Shown piece after piece: positions 54,591 to 62,944 of a stretch of 64,000 bases of DNA. Numbering within the stretch: the first letter of the stretch is position 1; each line of letters begins with the position of its first letter. The translations under genes and the position numbers were made by a program. Origin of the DNA: Micavibrio sp. UBA6147 (GTDB lineage Bacteria; Pseudomonadota; Alphaproteobacteria; Micavibrionales; UBA1664); NCBI GenBank assembly GCA_002423185.1, contig DIUX01000002.1:629947-693946 (forward strand). Direction: 5' to 3'. A model generated the notes under the pieces. The model saw nothing but the letters and a program-made list of their open reading frames with translations, was not told the DNA's origin and made no database searches.

Positions 54591-55955
54591 TCATTTGCCG
54601 ATACAAAAATCCCGAAAGATAATATCGAGCAAATCCTCGACATCAACGCGACCCGTAATCCGCCCCAAACTGGCAACGCATCGGCGCAACTCCTCTGCCA
54701 ACAACTCGTCTGGCAAAACACCGCCACACACCGACCGCAAGGACGTCAAGCAATCCTCAAGCGCATCGCGGTGGCGGGCGCGAGTAAGAGACACATTTTC
54801 GCGCGGCGCAAACACGGCCTCCAAACGACCACATAGCGCGGACAAAACATCATCCAACCCCTCACCGGTCTTCGCAGAAACAAAATACCCGACGACATCC
54901 CCCGCAACACCATTAGGAATCGAACGGTCAACAACACAATCGGATTTATTGAACAGGACAAGCGAGCGATCGTCCCGCAAAGCAAGCGTTTCCGCATCAA
55001 GATGGGGCAACAAAGCAGCGTCAAAGACCAGCAAGGTAATGTCCGCTTCCCGCGCCTTATCCATCGCACGGCGGATACCTTCCGCTTCAATAACGCCATG
55101 CGCATCGAGGTCGCCCAAACGCTCCCGCAAGCCCGCCGTATCATACAACAACACCGGATAGCCCCGCAGATTGAGAGAAACCTCTAAAACATCGCGCGTT
55201 GTTCCGGCAAGGTCATTGACAATCGCAACGTCACGCTGCGCCAACGCATTGAGAAGGCTTGATTTTCCGGCATTTGGCGCCCCGACAATGGCGACTTGTA
55301 TGCCCTCACGGATCCGTTCGCCGCGCCGCGCATCGCCCAAGTGGTCGGCAATTTCCGCCATAATTTTTTCAATCTCCGGACGAAGCCGCGCCACAAGACT
55401 GTCCGGCAAATCCTCGTCAGGAAAATCCAGCTCGGCCTCTGCATACGCCAAAAAACGCGCCAACCTGCGCCGCCAACCCTCATATAAGGCCGCTAGAGCG
55501 CCCCCCATTTGTGATAGAGCCTGTTGCTGCTGTAGCTGCGTTTGCGCATGAACAAGGTCTGCGACAGCCTCCGCGGAGGTTAAATCCATCCGGCCATTTT
55601 CAAAGGCGCGGCGCGTAAACTCGCCCGCCTGCGCAAGCCTTAGCCCCTCAAGGCGGGACAGCGCCAGCAGCACGGAATCAATAACGGCGCGGCCACCATG
55701 AACATGAAGCTCCGCGCAATCCTCGCCCGTAAAGCTCGCTGGCGCATCAAAAGACAGAACCAACGCCTCATCCAGCAACGCGCCGCTCTCGGGGTCATAA
55801 AGGCGGCGCAGCGCCGTTCGCCGTGCCTGCGGCACCGCACGACGCGTCAAAGCCTCTATAGCCGCCCCGCTGGCTGGCCCAGACAGGCGCAGAACCGCGA
55901 CACCGCCAACCCCTTGCCCAGAGGCCAGCGCATAAATTGTTTTATTTTTTTGCAT
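54591..55955 (-). CDS. mnmE: tRNA modification GTPase MnmE
   Basis: 454 residues. N-terminal formyl-THF-binding domain, helical domain, and a Ras-like G domain inside it: GAPNAGKSSLLNAL (P-loop), DLAGTTRD (switch), DTAG-type LLYDTAGLRE and NKSD. Ends with the conserved FCIGK. The ATG at 55955 lies inside the end of the DUF6489 gene (overlap of 14 bases), so the two are co-translated. A TTG three codons earlier is not needed. Confidence 0.97.
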   Translation of the reverse strand: MQKNKTIYALASGQGVGGVAVLRLSGPASGAAIEALTRRAVPQARRTALRRLYDPESGALLDEALVLSFDAPASFTGEDCAELHVHGGRAVIDSVLLALSRLEGLRLAQAGEFTRRAFENGRMDLTSAEAVADLVHAQTQLQQQQALSQMGGALAALYEGWRRRLARFLAYAEAELDFPDEDLPDSLVARLRPEIEKIMAEIADHLGDARRGERIREGIQVAIVGAPNAGKSSLLNALAQRDVAIVNDLAGTTRDVLEVSLNLRGYPVLLYDTAGLRERLGDLDAHGVIEAEGIRRAMDKAREADITLLVFDAALLPHLDAETLALRDDRSLVLFNKSDCVVDRSIPNGVAGDVVGYFVSAKTGEGLDDVLSALCGRLEAVFAPRENVSLTRARHRDALEDCLTSLRSVCGGVLPDELLAEELRRCVASLGRITGRVDVEDLLDIIFRDFCIGK

Positions 55956-56193
55956 CCCCGCCAAATCCGGCCTGCATTTGTTCCCAGATCATTTTTTGCA
56001 TGTCTGTAATCCCCCGAAGCCCAAAGCCGCCCCACATTTTGGTCAATTCCTCGGGGTTCATTTTCGACAGATTGCCGGAGAATTGCTTCTGGAGCTCCTC
56101 CATCACCGCCTGTTGCATCGGGGCAATGTCGGGCAGGCCAAGAAATTGGCGTGCCTCTTCGGGCGTGCAGTCGATGTTGATTGTAACCTTCAT
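55942..56193 (-). CDS. DUF6489 family small protein
   Basis: 83 residues: MKVTINIDCTPEEARQFLGLPDI is the DUF6489 start (strand, then a helix), followed by a helical middle rich in Met and Gln and ending GGDAKK. Conserved in alphaproteobacteria near mnmE; no function is known. AGGATTTTT upstream supports the ATG. Its stop lies inside the start of mnmE. It is divergent from the CxxC membrane protein, with 53 bases between them. Confidence 0.85.
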   Translation of the reverse strand: MKVTINIDCTPEEARQFLGLPDIAPMQQAVMEELQKQFSGNLSKMNPEELTKMWGGFGLRGITDMQKMIWEQMQAGFGGDAKK

Positions 56194-56246
56194 AAAAATC
56201 CTTTCTTAAAAACATCTTCGAATACTCTATAAAATTCGCAAGGTTT

Positions 56247-58037
56247 ATGCTAGACCAAAGCACAGGAAACAGATGTGTTTCACGTGAAACACACGCAACT
56301 TTAACCCCCGATGGCTCGCAGCGCGTGACGAATCCGCCCCGCACAGACACAGAAGACGGCCAGGAAGCACCGCTGGCCTACGACACCGCCTTGGCAAACA
56401 GGGCGCTCGCACGATTGCGCCAACAAATCTCCGGTAACGGTGTTGCCCCGATTAACCTGACAATCAAACAATGCGAGGGATCTGTTTTAGAATTTTACGG
56501 CGCAACCCATCTCGCCCTGCACCCCGAAATAACCGAAAGCAAGGCCGCCGGTCGCGCGTCTTCCGGCGACATTGTCTCCGTCAACCAAGGACGCGCCCAA
56601 ATACAGGAGTTTTTAAAAAGCCTCACCTTTGACGCCTCCCTCCAAATGCAAGTGGCGCAGAGCATCACTGCACGGCCAGACAAAGGATTCGGCCTGCATG
56701 AAGAGGCGATCCCCTTTCCCGTTGAAAAAACCATTGTCGAACACCACCCTTGCACCCAGTGCAATGGCGGCGGGCAATCTCCTTGCCCCCAATGCCACGG
56801 AAAAAGGCAAATGGTTTGCTACAAATGCGCCGGAACAGGCACGATGCATTGTATCGTTTGCCGCGGATCCCGCGTGGTTCAATCCAACGGTCAAAACCAG
56901 CCTTGCTACCACTGCCAAGGGCGCGGCATGGCGGCGTGCGACTTGTGCCGCGGATCGTGCATGATTGGCTGTTCCTCCTGCGGCACGCAAGGGTTTTTGC
57001 CGTGCCAGCCTTGCGGGGCAAGCGGCGTGATAAGCCATATATACCGCCTTAAAACAAGGCTCCTAGCGCGATTTGAACTTCGCGATGATAAATTACCGGC
57101 AACCATTAAAAATCTCTTCCAACGCAATGGCGTACAGCGGCTCGTCGCAAGCGGCGATATGCAGGCAAGCCCGCTTTCTCCCGAAGAAGTCGCAAACATT
57201 AAAACCGGTACGTCACCTGCGTCTGGCGACTTTTTATACGTGCCCTACCGCGCGTTACTGCCTTACGCAGTTGCCCATTTCGAGTTACAGCGCAACCGCG
57301 CAAAAACCAAGGATAATTCGGCGTCAGCCTCAACATTCAAAGGCGAAATTGTCGGCTATAACTCAAAATTAATGGGCTTTCCCAGCTTTATGGACAGCCT
57401 CCTCAAGGCGCCCTTGGCCTTGCTGACCCAAGCCGCGCGCGGTGAGGGCATTGCCGCCGTAAAAATCAAGCAAGCCTCAAAATGGCGCAGCATCCGCCAA
57501 GCACTCGTCCTCGTCCTTAAAGGTACGGAACGCGGCGCGATGCAAAAGCTCTTGAAAGCCAACCCGATCGGCCTTTCAAAAAATTGCGCGACCGCAATTG
57601 TTAAGACCAGCAATGTCGCCTTAAAAAAGATTACCAGAAAACCGCGTTATATTGCTCTATGTGCTGGCCTTGTCTTAAATTTTGGGCTTTTGTGCGTTTG
57701 GTTCGCGAAAGGGGCGCGAATAGAGGTCATGAACGCGCTTGGCATCACACAAACCAGCGCGGGGGACGCGGTGAATTGGCCCGCGCTTGCCCTTGATATT
57801 GCCCTTATTCCCCTCCTAACACTCATGTGTATCGGCCTGATCCGCTATACCGGACACTACGTTATGCGCAAAAGCCTCGGCGACCTTGGCTTGGAACAAG
57901 AGGCGGGTCACTGGCCAAAAGCAGGAACAACCGCGCTTTATGCGTGGCTGTGTCATCCTGTGTTTTTTATTGTGATTATTTGGTTTTTAAGCCCTGAAAA
58001 GCCGCAATGGGTCACGGCAATCACGGGCGGTTTATAA
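56247..58037 (+). CDS. Membrane protein with eight DnaJ-like CxxC zinc motifs
   Basis: 596 residues. Residues 1-165: unrecognised, with the parS site coding for CVSRET at 10-15. Residues 169-256: eight CxxC pairs, most followed by Gly (CTQC, CPQC, CYKC, CIVC, CYHC, CDLC, CSSC, CQPC), resembling the CxxCxGxG zinc fingers of DnaJ but twice as many; no J domain is present. A soluble part follows (about 260-460), then three likely membrane spans (about 467-487, 512-534, 562-580). A zinc-binding protein-folding or partner-binding role is possible, but nothing proves it. AAGG four bases before the ATG is close, so the start is a little uncertain. It is convergent with rho. Confidence 0.8.
   Translation: MLDQSTGNRCVSRETHATLTPDGSQRVTNPPRTDTEDGQEAPLAYDTALANRALARLRQQISGNGVAPINLTIKQCEGSVLEFYGATHLALHPEITESKAAGRASSGDIVSVNQGRAQIQEFLKSLTFDASLQMQVAQSITARPDKGFGLHEEAIPFPVEKTIVEHHPCTQCNGGGQSPCPQCHGKRQMVCYKCAGTGTMHCIVCRGSRVVQSNGQNQPCYHCQGRGMAACDLCRGSCMIGCSSCGTQGFLPCQPCGASGVISHIYRLKTRLLARFELRDDKLPATIKNLFQRNGVQRLVASGDMQASPLSPEEVANIKTGTSPASGDFLYVPYRALLPYAVAHFELQRNRAKTKDNSASASTFKGEIVGYNSKLMGFPSFMDSLLKAPLALLTQAARGEGIAAVKIKQASKWRSIRQALVLVLKGTERGAMQKLLKANPIGLSKNCATAIVKTSNVALKKITRKPRYIALCAGLVLNFGLLCVWFAKGARIEVMNALGITQTSAGDAVNWPALALDIALIPLLTLMCIGLIRYTGHYVMRKSLGDLGLEQEAGHWPKAGTTALYAWLCHPVFFIVIIWFLSPEKPQWVTAITGGL
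56276..56291. promoter_or_regulatory. parS site in the CxxC membrane protein gene
   Basis: Perfect TGTTTCACGTGAAACA, about 30 bases after the start codon of the gene at 56247 (read as CVSRET). Confidence 0.95.
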
Positions 58038-58053
58038 CAGCCAGCTTTGGGCG

Positions 58054-59310
58054 CTATTGATTCATCGCTTGGAAGAATTCATCGTTATTCTTCGTGTCTT
58101 TCATCTTCGATAACAAGAACTCAACCGCATCGACGGTTCCCATCGGATTGAGAATACGGCGAAGAATCCACATTTTCTGAAGCTCTGCGGGGCTGACGAG
58201 CAAGTCTTCCTTCCGCGTGCCGGATTTTTGAATATCAATCGCAGGAAATACGCGCTTATCAGAAATCTTACGATCCAACACAATCTCGGCGTTACCTGTA
58301 CCCTTGAATTCTTCAAAAATAACCTCGTCCATACGGCTTCCCGTATCAATCAAAGCCGTCGCGATAATCGTCAAGGATCCGCCTTGCTCGATATTACGTG
58401 CGGCGCCGAAAAACCGCTTGGGGCGTTGCAAAGCATTGGCATCCACACCACCGGTCAAAACTTTGCCGGAGCTCGGCACAACCGTGTTATACGCCCGCGC
58501 CAAACGCGTGATGGAATCCAGCAAGATGACGACGTCGCGCTTGTGCTCGACCAGTCTTTTGGCCTTCTCCATAACCATTTCCGCAACCTGAACGTGGCGG
58601 GAGGCGGGCTCGTCAAAAGTTGAGCTGATGACCTCGCCGCGAACAGAGCGCGCCATATCGGTCACTTCCTCAGGGCGTTCATCAATCAAAAGAACGATCA
58701 AATAAGCCTCAGGATGATTTTCAGCAACGGAGTGCGCAATCGTTTGCAGCATAACCGTTTTACCGGTGCGCGGTGGCGCCACAATCAAGGCGCGCTGGCC
58801 AAAACCAAGCGGAGAGACAAGCTCGATAATCCGCTGTGTTGTGCCTTTTTTGGTAGGGTCGTCCAGCTCAAGCGTAATTTTACGCTCAGGGTAAAGCGGC
58901 GTCAGGTTATCGAAGTTGATACGGTGACGGAGCTTTTCAGGCTTTTCATTGTTGATGGAGTCGACTTTTAACAGAGCGAAATAACGCTCTGAGTCTTTGG
59001 GGGCGCGGATTTCACCTTGAACAATATCACCCGTGCGCAGGCCAAAACGGCGAACTTGCGACGGCGAAACATAAATATCATCGGGGCCGGGGAGGTAGTT
59101 TTCCTCCGGTGAGCGCAAAAACCCAAAGCCATCTTGCAAAACCTCAAGCACACCGCCACCGGAGATGGATGCGCCGTGTTCAGCGAGTTTCTTAAGAACC
59201 GCGAACATCATGTCCTGCTTGCGCATCGCGCCACAGTTTTCGATTTCAAGCTCTTCTGCAAACGCCAAAAGCTCGGATGGGGAACGGGATTTCAATTCTT
59301 GCAGATGCAT
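58054..59310 (-). CDS. rho: Transcription termination factor Rho
   Basis: 418 residues. The N-terminal RNA-binding cold-shock-like domain has DGFGFLRSPEENYLPGPDDIYVSPSQVRRF, and the ATPase has the P-loop APPRTGKTVMLQ, Walker B VVILLDSITRLARAYN and the Q/R loops (GGVDANALQRPKRFFGAARNIEQGGSL). All in normal places. Acts as a hexamer on nascent RNA. Confidence 0.98.
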   Translation of the reverse strand: MHLQELKSRSPSELLAFAEELEIENCGAMRKQDMMFAVLKKLAEHGASISGGGVLEVLQDGFGFLRSPEENYLPGPDDIYVSPSQVRRFGLRTGDIVQGEIRAPKDSERYFALLKVDSINNEKPEKLRHRINFDNLTPLYPERKITLELDDPTKKGTTQRIIELVSPLGFGQRALIVAPPRTGKTVMLQTIAHSVAENHPEAYLIVLLIDERPEEVTDMARSVRGEVISSTFDEPASRHVQVAEMVMEKAKRLVEHKRDVVILLDSITRLARAYNTVVPSSGKVLTGGVDANALQRPKRFFGAARNIEQGGSLTIIATALIDTGSRMDEVIFEEFKGTGNAEIVLDRKISDKRVFPAIDIQKSGTRKEDLLVSPAELQKMWILRRILNPMGTVDAVEFLLSKMKDTKNNDEFFQAMNQ

Positions 59311-59504
59311 GGGGGAACGATCGTGAATGTTGAACTATGTAAATTGTATGGATAGGGGCAGTTTCTTAAAACTCTATTCGGCTTGCTTTGGCCGCCTTAA
59401 TCTTCAACTTGCAAGGGAGTTTTATATCTGATATTTGCTTGTTACATTTTTTTGATATGAAAAGCAATAGTTTTTTTCAGTTTCAACAAAATTCGACAAA
59501 AAAA

Positions 59505-59520
59505 GGTTTCACGTGAAACA
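59505..59520. promoter_or_regulatory. parS-like site at the start of the gene at 59513
   Basis: GGTTTCACGTGAAACA: 15 of 16 bases match parS. It overlaps the ribosome site (AAAGG) and supplies the GTG start codon (59513) of the next gene. Confidence 0.8.
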
Positions 59521-60040
59521 TCCGAAATCCACACCATCCGCCCGCCTAAGCTTTGGCTCGCACAGCGACCCTAGCTTTGAGGTTCTGTGCCGGAATTTCT
59601 TTCAAGACCGTGTTGACACATTGTTCGGGCGGGATATTTTCTTTGCCTTGATTGACCGTCAGCCGGATTGCGTTTCTTTAAGCTTCCATCCCGAAAACCT
59701 CGACCCAAAATCCTCCATTACCCTATATGCGTTTTTCGAGATGCTGGCACAAGAAGACGAAACCCTGAGCTCCATTCGAATGGATGTTTATATTCGCCGA
59801 AAGACAGGCGTTGTGGTTGTGAGCGCGCCGGATAGTGTTGCGATGTCCCTTTTTGCGCAACGTTTTAACGACCACTACAATGAAAAACCCGATAGCAAAA
59901 CAAAAACTCTTTTAAAATCTTTGAAGAACAAGGCGTTGGACGAAATGTGTTCGGGCTTTACTACTTATCTGATCGGGCGGGATTTTACCGTTATTCCGCC
60001 ATCCCACGTTATGCGCGCCTTCGCACATCACAAAAAATGA
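59513..60040 (+). CDS. Hypothetical protein between rho and hemJ
   Basis: 175 residues starting with GTG, AAAGG six bases upstream; both start codon and ribosome site lie in or next to a parS-like sequence. No signal peptide or span. An alpha/beta pattern with ITLYAFFEML, VYIRRKTGVVVVSAP and a last FTVIPPSHVMRAF. No family recognised. It is convergent with hemJ, one base apart from its stop, and divergent from rho. If ParB binds at its 5' end, its expression may depend on ParB. Confidence 0.65.
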   Translation: MKHPKSTPSARLSFGSHSDPSFEVLCRNFFQDRVDTLFGRDIFFALIDRQPDCVSLSFHPENLDPKSSITLYAFFEMLAQEDETLSSIRMDVYIRRKTGVVVVSAPDSVAMSLFAQRFNDHYNEKPDSKTKTLLKSLKNKALDEMCSGFTTYLIGRDFTVIPPSHVMRAFAHHKK

Positions 60041-60041
60041 C

Positions 60042-60488
60042 CTAAAAAGGCTTCGTCACCGCCAATATCACGACCACAATCATGGCAACGGTTGGAACTT
60101 CGTTCATCCAGCGATAGAATTTGTGCGGTTTAGTATTTTCATCCCGCGCAAAGATTTTCATCCATCTTGCCAACATATGATGAAACCCCGTGAGCAAAAC
60201 AACGATCGTCAACTTAACATGCATCCAGCCGCTTTTAAAAACTTCCGGATAGGCCGCGATCATTAAAAGCCCGAAAATCCACGCCGCAATCATGGCTGGA
60301 TTCATAATATAGCGCAGCAATTTGCGTTCCATCACTTTAAAAGTTTCGCTGGCCTCACCACCACTTGTTGCTTGGGCGTGATAAACAAACAGCCGCGGCA
60401 AATACAGCAACCCCGCCATCCATGCTATCACCGAGATAATGTGAAGAGCTTTGATCAAAAGGTAATAATCGGCCAAAAAATAAATCAT
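60042..60488 (-). CDS. hemJ: Protoporphyrinogen IX oxidase HemJ
   Basis: 148 residues with four membrane spans. Conserved HIISVIAWMAGLLYLPRLFVYH at the N-terminus (with its His), W and H residues in HHMLARWMK, and RWMNEVPT near the end: HemJ (UPF0093). Oxidises protoporphyrinogen IX in haem synthesis. Its ATG overlaps the hemE stop, so hemE-hemJ is one unit. Confidence 0.94.
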   Translation of the reverse strand: MIYFLADYYLLIKALHIISVIAWMAGLLYLPRLFVYHAQATSGGEASETFKVMERKLLRYIMNPAMIAAWIFGLLMIAAYPEVFKSGWMHVKLTIVVLLTGFHHMLARWMKIFARDENTKPHKFYRWMNEVPTVAMIVVVILAVTKPF

Positions 60489-61573
60489 CGAGCATTCGCC
60501 TTATTCTGTTGTTGGTCGGGGCATTGACTGGAAGTGTTTTGCAATGAATGACTGCGAACGCGGGACACTAACTGCGCAACATGCTCAGGCGGTGTATCTT
60601 TGATAATGCCGTGACCAAGATTAAAAATAAACGAACCGCCCGCAAGATCATCCATCACCGCGTCAATATGCTGATCAAGGGCAGCGCCGCCGCTCCGAAG
60701 AACGGCCGGATCAAGATTGCCCTGAAGGCAAAAATCTTTTTGAAGGTTGTCACGCGCCCAAACGCGATCAAATTGCGTATCAAGCCCCAAACCATCCACA
60801 CCCGTCTGCGTGGCATACCGTAAAATCGAAACGCCAGACCCTCTGGCAAATCCGATCACCGGAATGTGCGGATATTGTGCTTTCAACGCCGCCACAATCC
60901 GTTGGGTCGGAGCGATCACAAATTTTTCAAACGATATTGGGTCTAAAACGCCGGACCAACTGTCAAAAAGCTGAACAACAGAGACGCCGGCCTTAATTTG
61001 TTCCTTCAAATAGGCAACTGTCGCATTCTCTAGCAACGTGATCAGTGCGGCAAAAACCTGTTCTTGTCCGAACATCATGGACTTAACCGCCAAAAATTCC
61101 TTTGAACCGCCGCCCTCAACCATGTAGCACGCCACCGTCCATGGTGAACCGGCAAAACCAATCAGTGTTTTTTCAGGCGAAAGATCGGCCCGAACACGTT
61201 TAACGGTTTCATAGATCGGCGCTAAATGATCATGAAGACGATCCATTTTCAGGGCGGCAAACCCCGCCGCATCCCGCACCGGATCAAGCTTTGGCCCCTC
61301 ACCATGCACAAAGGAAAGATTTTGCCCCAAGGCATGGGGCACCACCAAAATATCCGAAAACAAAATCGCAGCATCCATGTCAAAACGGCGAACCGGTTGA
61401 AGCGTAACCTCTGCCGCCTTATCCGGCGCATAGCATAACCCCAGAAAATCGCCGGCTTTGTCCCGCACAGCCATATATTCTGGTAAATAGCGACCAGCCT
61501 GCCGCATCAGCCAGATTGGCGTGCGGGATGTTTTCTGTTTTTTCAATGCCTGTTCGACAAGTCTGTTTGTCAC
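60485..61573 (-). CDS. hemE: Uroporphyrinogen decarboxylase
   Basis: Decarboxylates uroporphyrinogen III to coproporphyrinogen III. Signature PIWLMRQAGRYLPEY, then RFDMDAAILFSDILVVPHALG, and GFARGSG. The GTG at 61573 has AAGGA six bases upstream and gives 362 residues, with the family N-terminus; an ATG at 61606 in frame has no ribosome site. In Caulobacter and relatives hemE borders the chromosome origin, and here its upstream region shows oriC features. Confidence 0.95.
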   Translation of the reverse strand: MTNRLVEQALKKQKTSRTPIWLMRQAGRYLPEYMAVRDKAGDFLGLCYAPDKAAEVTLQPVRRFDMDAAILFSDILVVPHALGQNLSFVHGEGPKLDPVRDAAGFAALKMDRLHDHLAPIYETVKRVRADLSPEKTLIGFAGSPWTVACYMVEGGGSKEFLAVKSMMFGQEQVFAALITLLENATVAYLKEQIKAGVSVVQLFDSWSGVLDPISFEKFVIAPTQRIVAALKAQYPHIPVIGFARGSGVSILRYATQTGVDGLGLDTQFDRVWARDNLQKDFCLQGNLDPAVLRSGGAALDQHIDAVMDDLAGGSFIFNLGHGIIKDTPPEHVAQLVSRVRSHSLQNTSSQCPDQQQNKANAR

Positions 61574-62154
61574 AATCAATCCTTTTTGAAATCTATCATC
61601 GTTCAATCGAAAACATGCCGCTCATAGCGCTTAACCTTCCCCGATTGGAGGCCATATTGCCGCCCAACAAATAAAAAGAAAAGAATAAATTTAAGAAGGT
61701 AGTAGTAGTAGTATACCCTGTGAATAAGGGGGATAAGATTTACGCACAGATTCGCACACAAGGCGTTTTCACGTGTAACCAAAGCATGCTTGGCGAGTCA
61801 CATCATGGCTTTTTTATTTATCCTTGCCTAAGGGTATTTCAATTCACAGTGCAAAACACCCCTTGAACCCGTCGTAAAAAAAATGTGTAAAACGGGTTTG
61901 GGCACCGCCCCCATTTCCCGCACCGGGACATACAGAACATATCCACGAAACCATCCCCAAGCCGACAGGCACGAAAACGGGCAAAGATGCTTTCGCGCAG
62001 GATGAAATCCTGTATTTGCCTAAACAGTGATTCTCGGGCATCATACTGTTACGCGCAGCGTTGCATCCCGCAACAAAAAATTAAGATTCCTGTGGTATCA
62101 CCAGACCCGAGATAATAAACGTTAGAGACAACAAATTTAAGGCGAAAATTTCCT
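61574..62154. other. Probable chromosomal origin of replication (oriC)
   Basis: 581 bases without a gene, next to hemE as in Caulobacter, about 10 kb from parAB. It holds an AT-rich tract (about 61665-61697), DnaA-trio repeats, a DnaA box, and further weak boxes: CAATTCACA (61840, 7 of 9 to TTATTCACA) and ATATCCACG (61940, 7 of 9). A CACGTG sequence at 61770 is an imperfect parS-like element (12 of 16). No CtrA site was confirmed by eye. A DnaA gene is not in the window, as is usual in alphaproteobacteria. Confidence 0.75.
61665..61740 (-). promoter_or_regulatory. DnaA-box / DnaA-trio unwinding module of oriC
   Basis: Read on the minus strand: TTATCCCCC (61728-61736, 7 of 9 to the box), then TTATTCACA (61719-61727, a DnaA box), spacer GGGTA, then TAC repeats (61700-61713: TAG four times plus TA on the plus strand), then an AT-rich stretch. 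This is the order of the bacterial basal unwinding system: box, GC-rich spacer, trio, AT-rich DNA. Predicted melting begins at the trio side. Confidence 0.72.
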
Positions 62155-62769
62155 ATGGCACATGCATTGTTTAAAAAGCTCGGCGTCAAAGAAACCAAAG
62201 ATATCTTGTCATCCATAAACGGGCATGCCGAATTGTCGAACTTCAAACCCGAGCAAACCATTATCATGGCGCAGGGACTGAGTTTTTACCCCGGATTTCG
62301 CTTGTTGGATATTTCCGACATGACAACGATTCCGGAAAAACGGATTTACGCCTTGGTAAGTGACAAACATGAAAGCATTTTGCTGGACTACACCAATGAG
62401 CCGATTTATGCCGCCAACGAAGACGCCCCGATCCGCCTTGATACAGGGGTTGTTGCAGATTATGTACGGTTCTTTTTTAATTTTGTACGCGGGGCGTATG
62501 GACGGTTTGTGTTGGCCGAGAGCCTTGATGATATTCGCTGGCAAGAAGAGCCCCCATTAAACGCCCGCAAAGCCATTGCGAAAATGCTCACACCGCTCAC
62601 CTTATTAGAACGCCTTCCGGAAAATTATATCATGGAGGCAGGCTTTATTTTCCGCGACAGCTTGATCAAAGCAAAGCTCGATATCGACCATAAAGGCAAA
62701 ATTCGCATGTATGACGAAGAAATTATCATCGAAGATATGCCGATTATGGATGAAGACCTGAATTTATAA
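62155..62769 (+). CDS. Hypothetical protein flanking oriC
   Basis: 204 residues, soluble, no signal peptide. Start MAHALFKKLGVKET; the middle has two strand-rich parts (RLLDISDMTTIPEKRIYALVSDKHE) and GVVADYVRFFFNFVRGAYGRFVLAE. The end is acidic (EDMPIMDEDLNL). No family recognised. The upstream side is oriC. Codon use is like its neighbours. GCGAAAAT is the only weak ribosome site. In Caulobacter the gene in this place is a PPsR-type regulator, which this is not. Confidence 0.65.
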   Translation: MAHALFKKLGVKETKDILSSINGHAELSNFKPEQTIIMAQGLSFYPGFRLLDISDMTTIPEKRIYALVSDKHESILLDYTNEPIYAANEDAPIRLDTGVVADYVRFFFNFVRGAYGRFVLAESLDDIRWQEEPPLNARKAIAKMLTPLTLLERLPENYIMEAGFIFRDSLIKAKLDIDHKGKIRMYDEEIIIEDMPIMDEDLNL

Positions 62770-62944
62770 AACGTGACAGAACAGAGCGTTAGGAACCATA
62801 TATTTACATAATCAATTATTGAATCGTTAACCTTTTGATTTTTCTTCAATAATTCATATTTTCTTGAGGGTTTAGTAGCAAAACGTTAACCAAATGACGG
62901 CATAATATAACCAGATAAACATAAAAAAGTATCGGGTTGGACTT

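Noticed and set aside
61765..61780. Fifth parS candidate in oriC
   Set aside because: Only 12 of 16 bases match, although CACGTG is present; not called as a ParB site.
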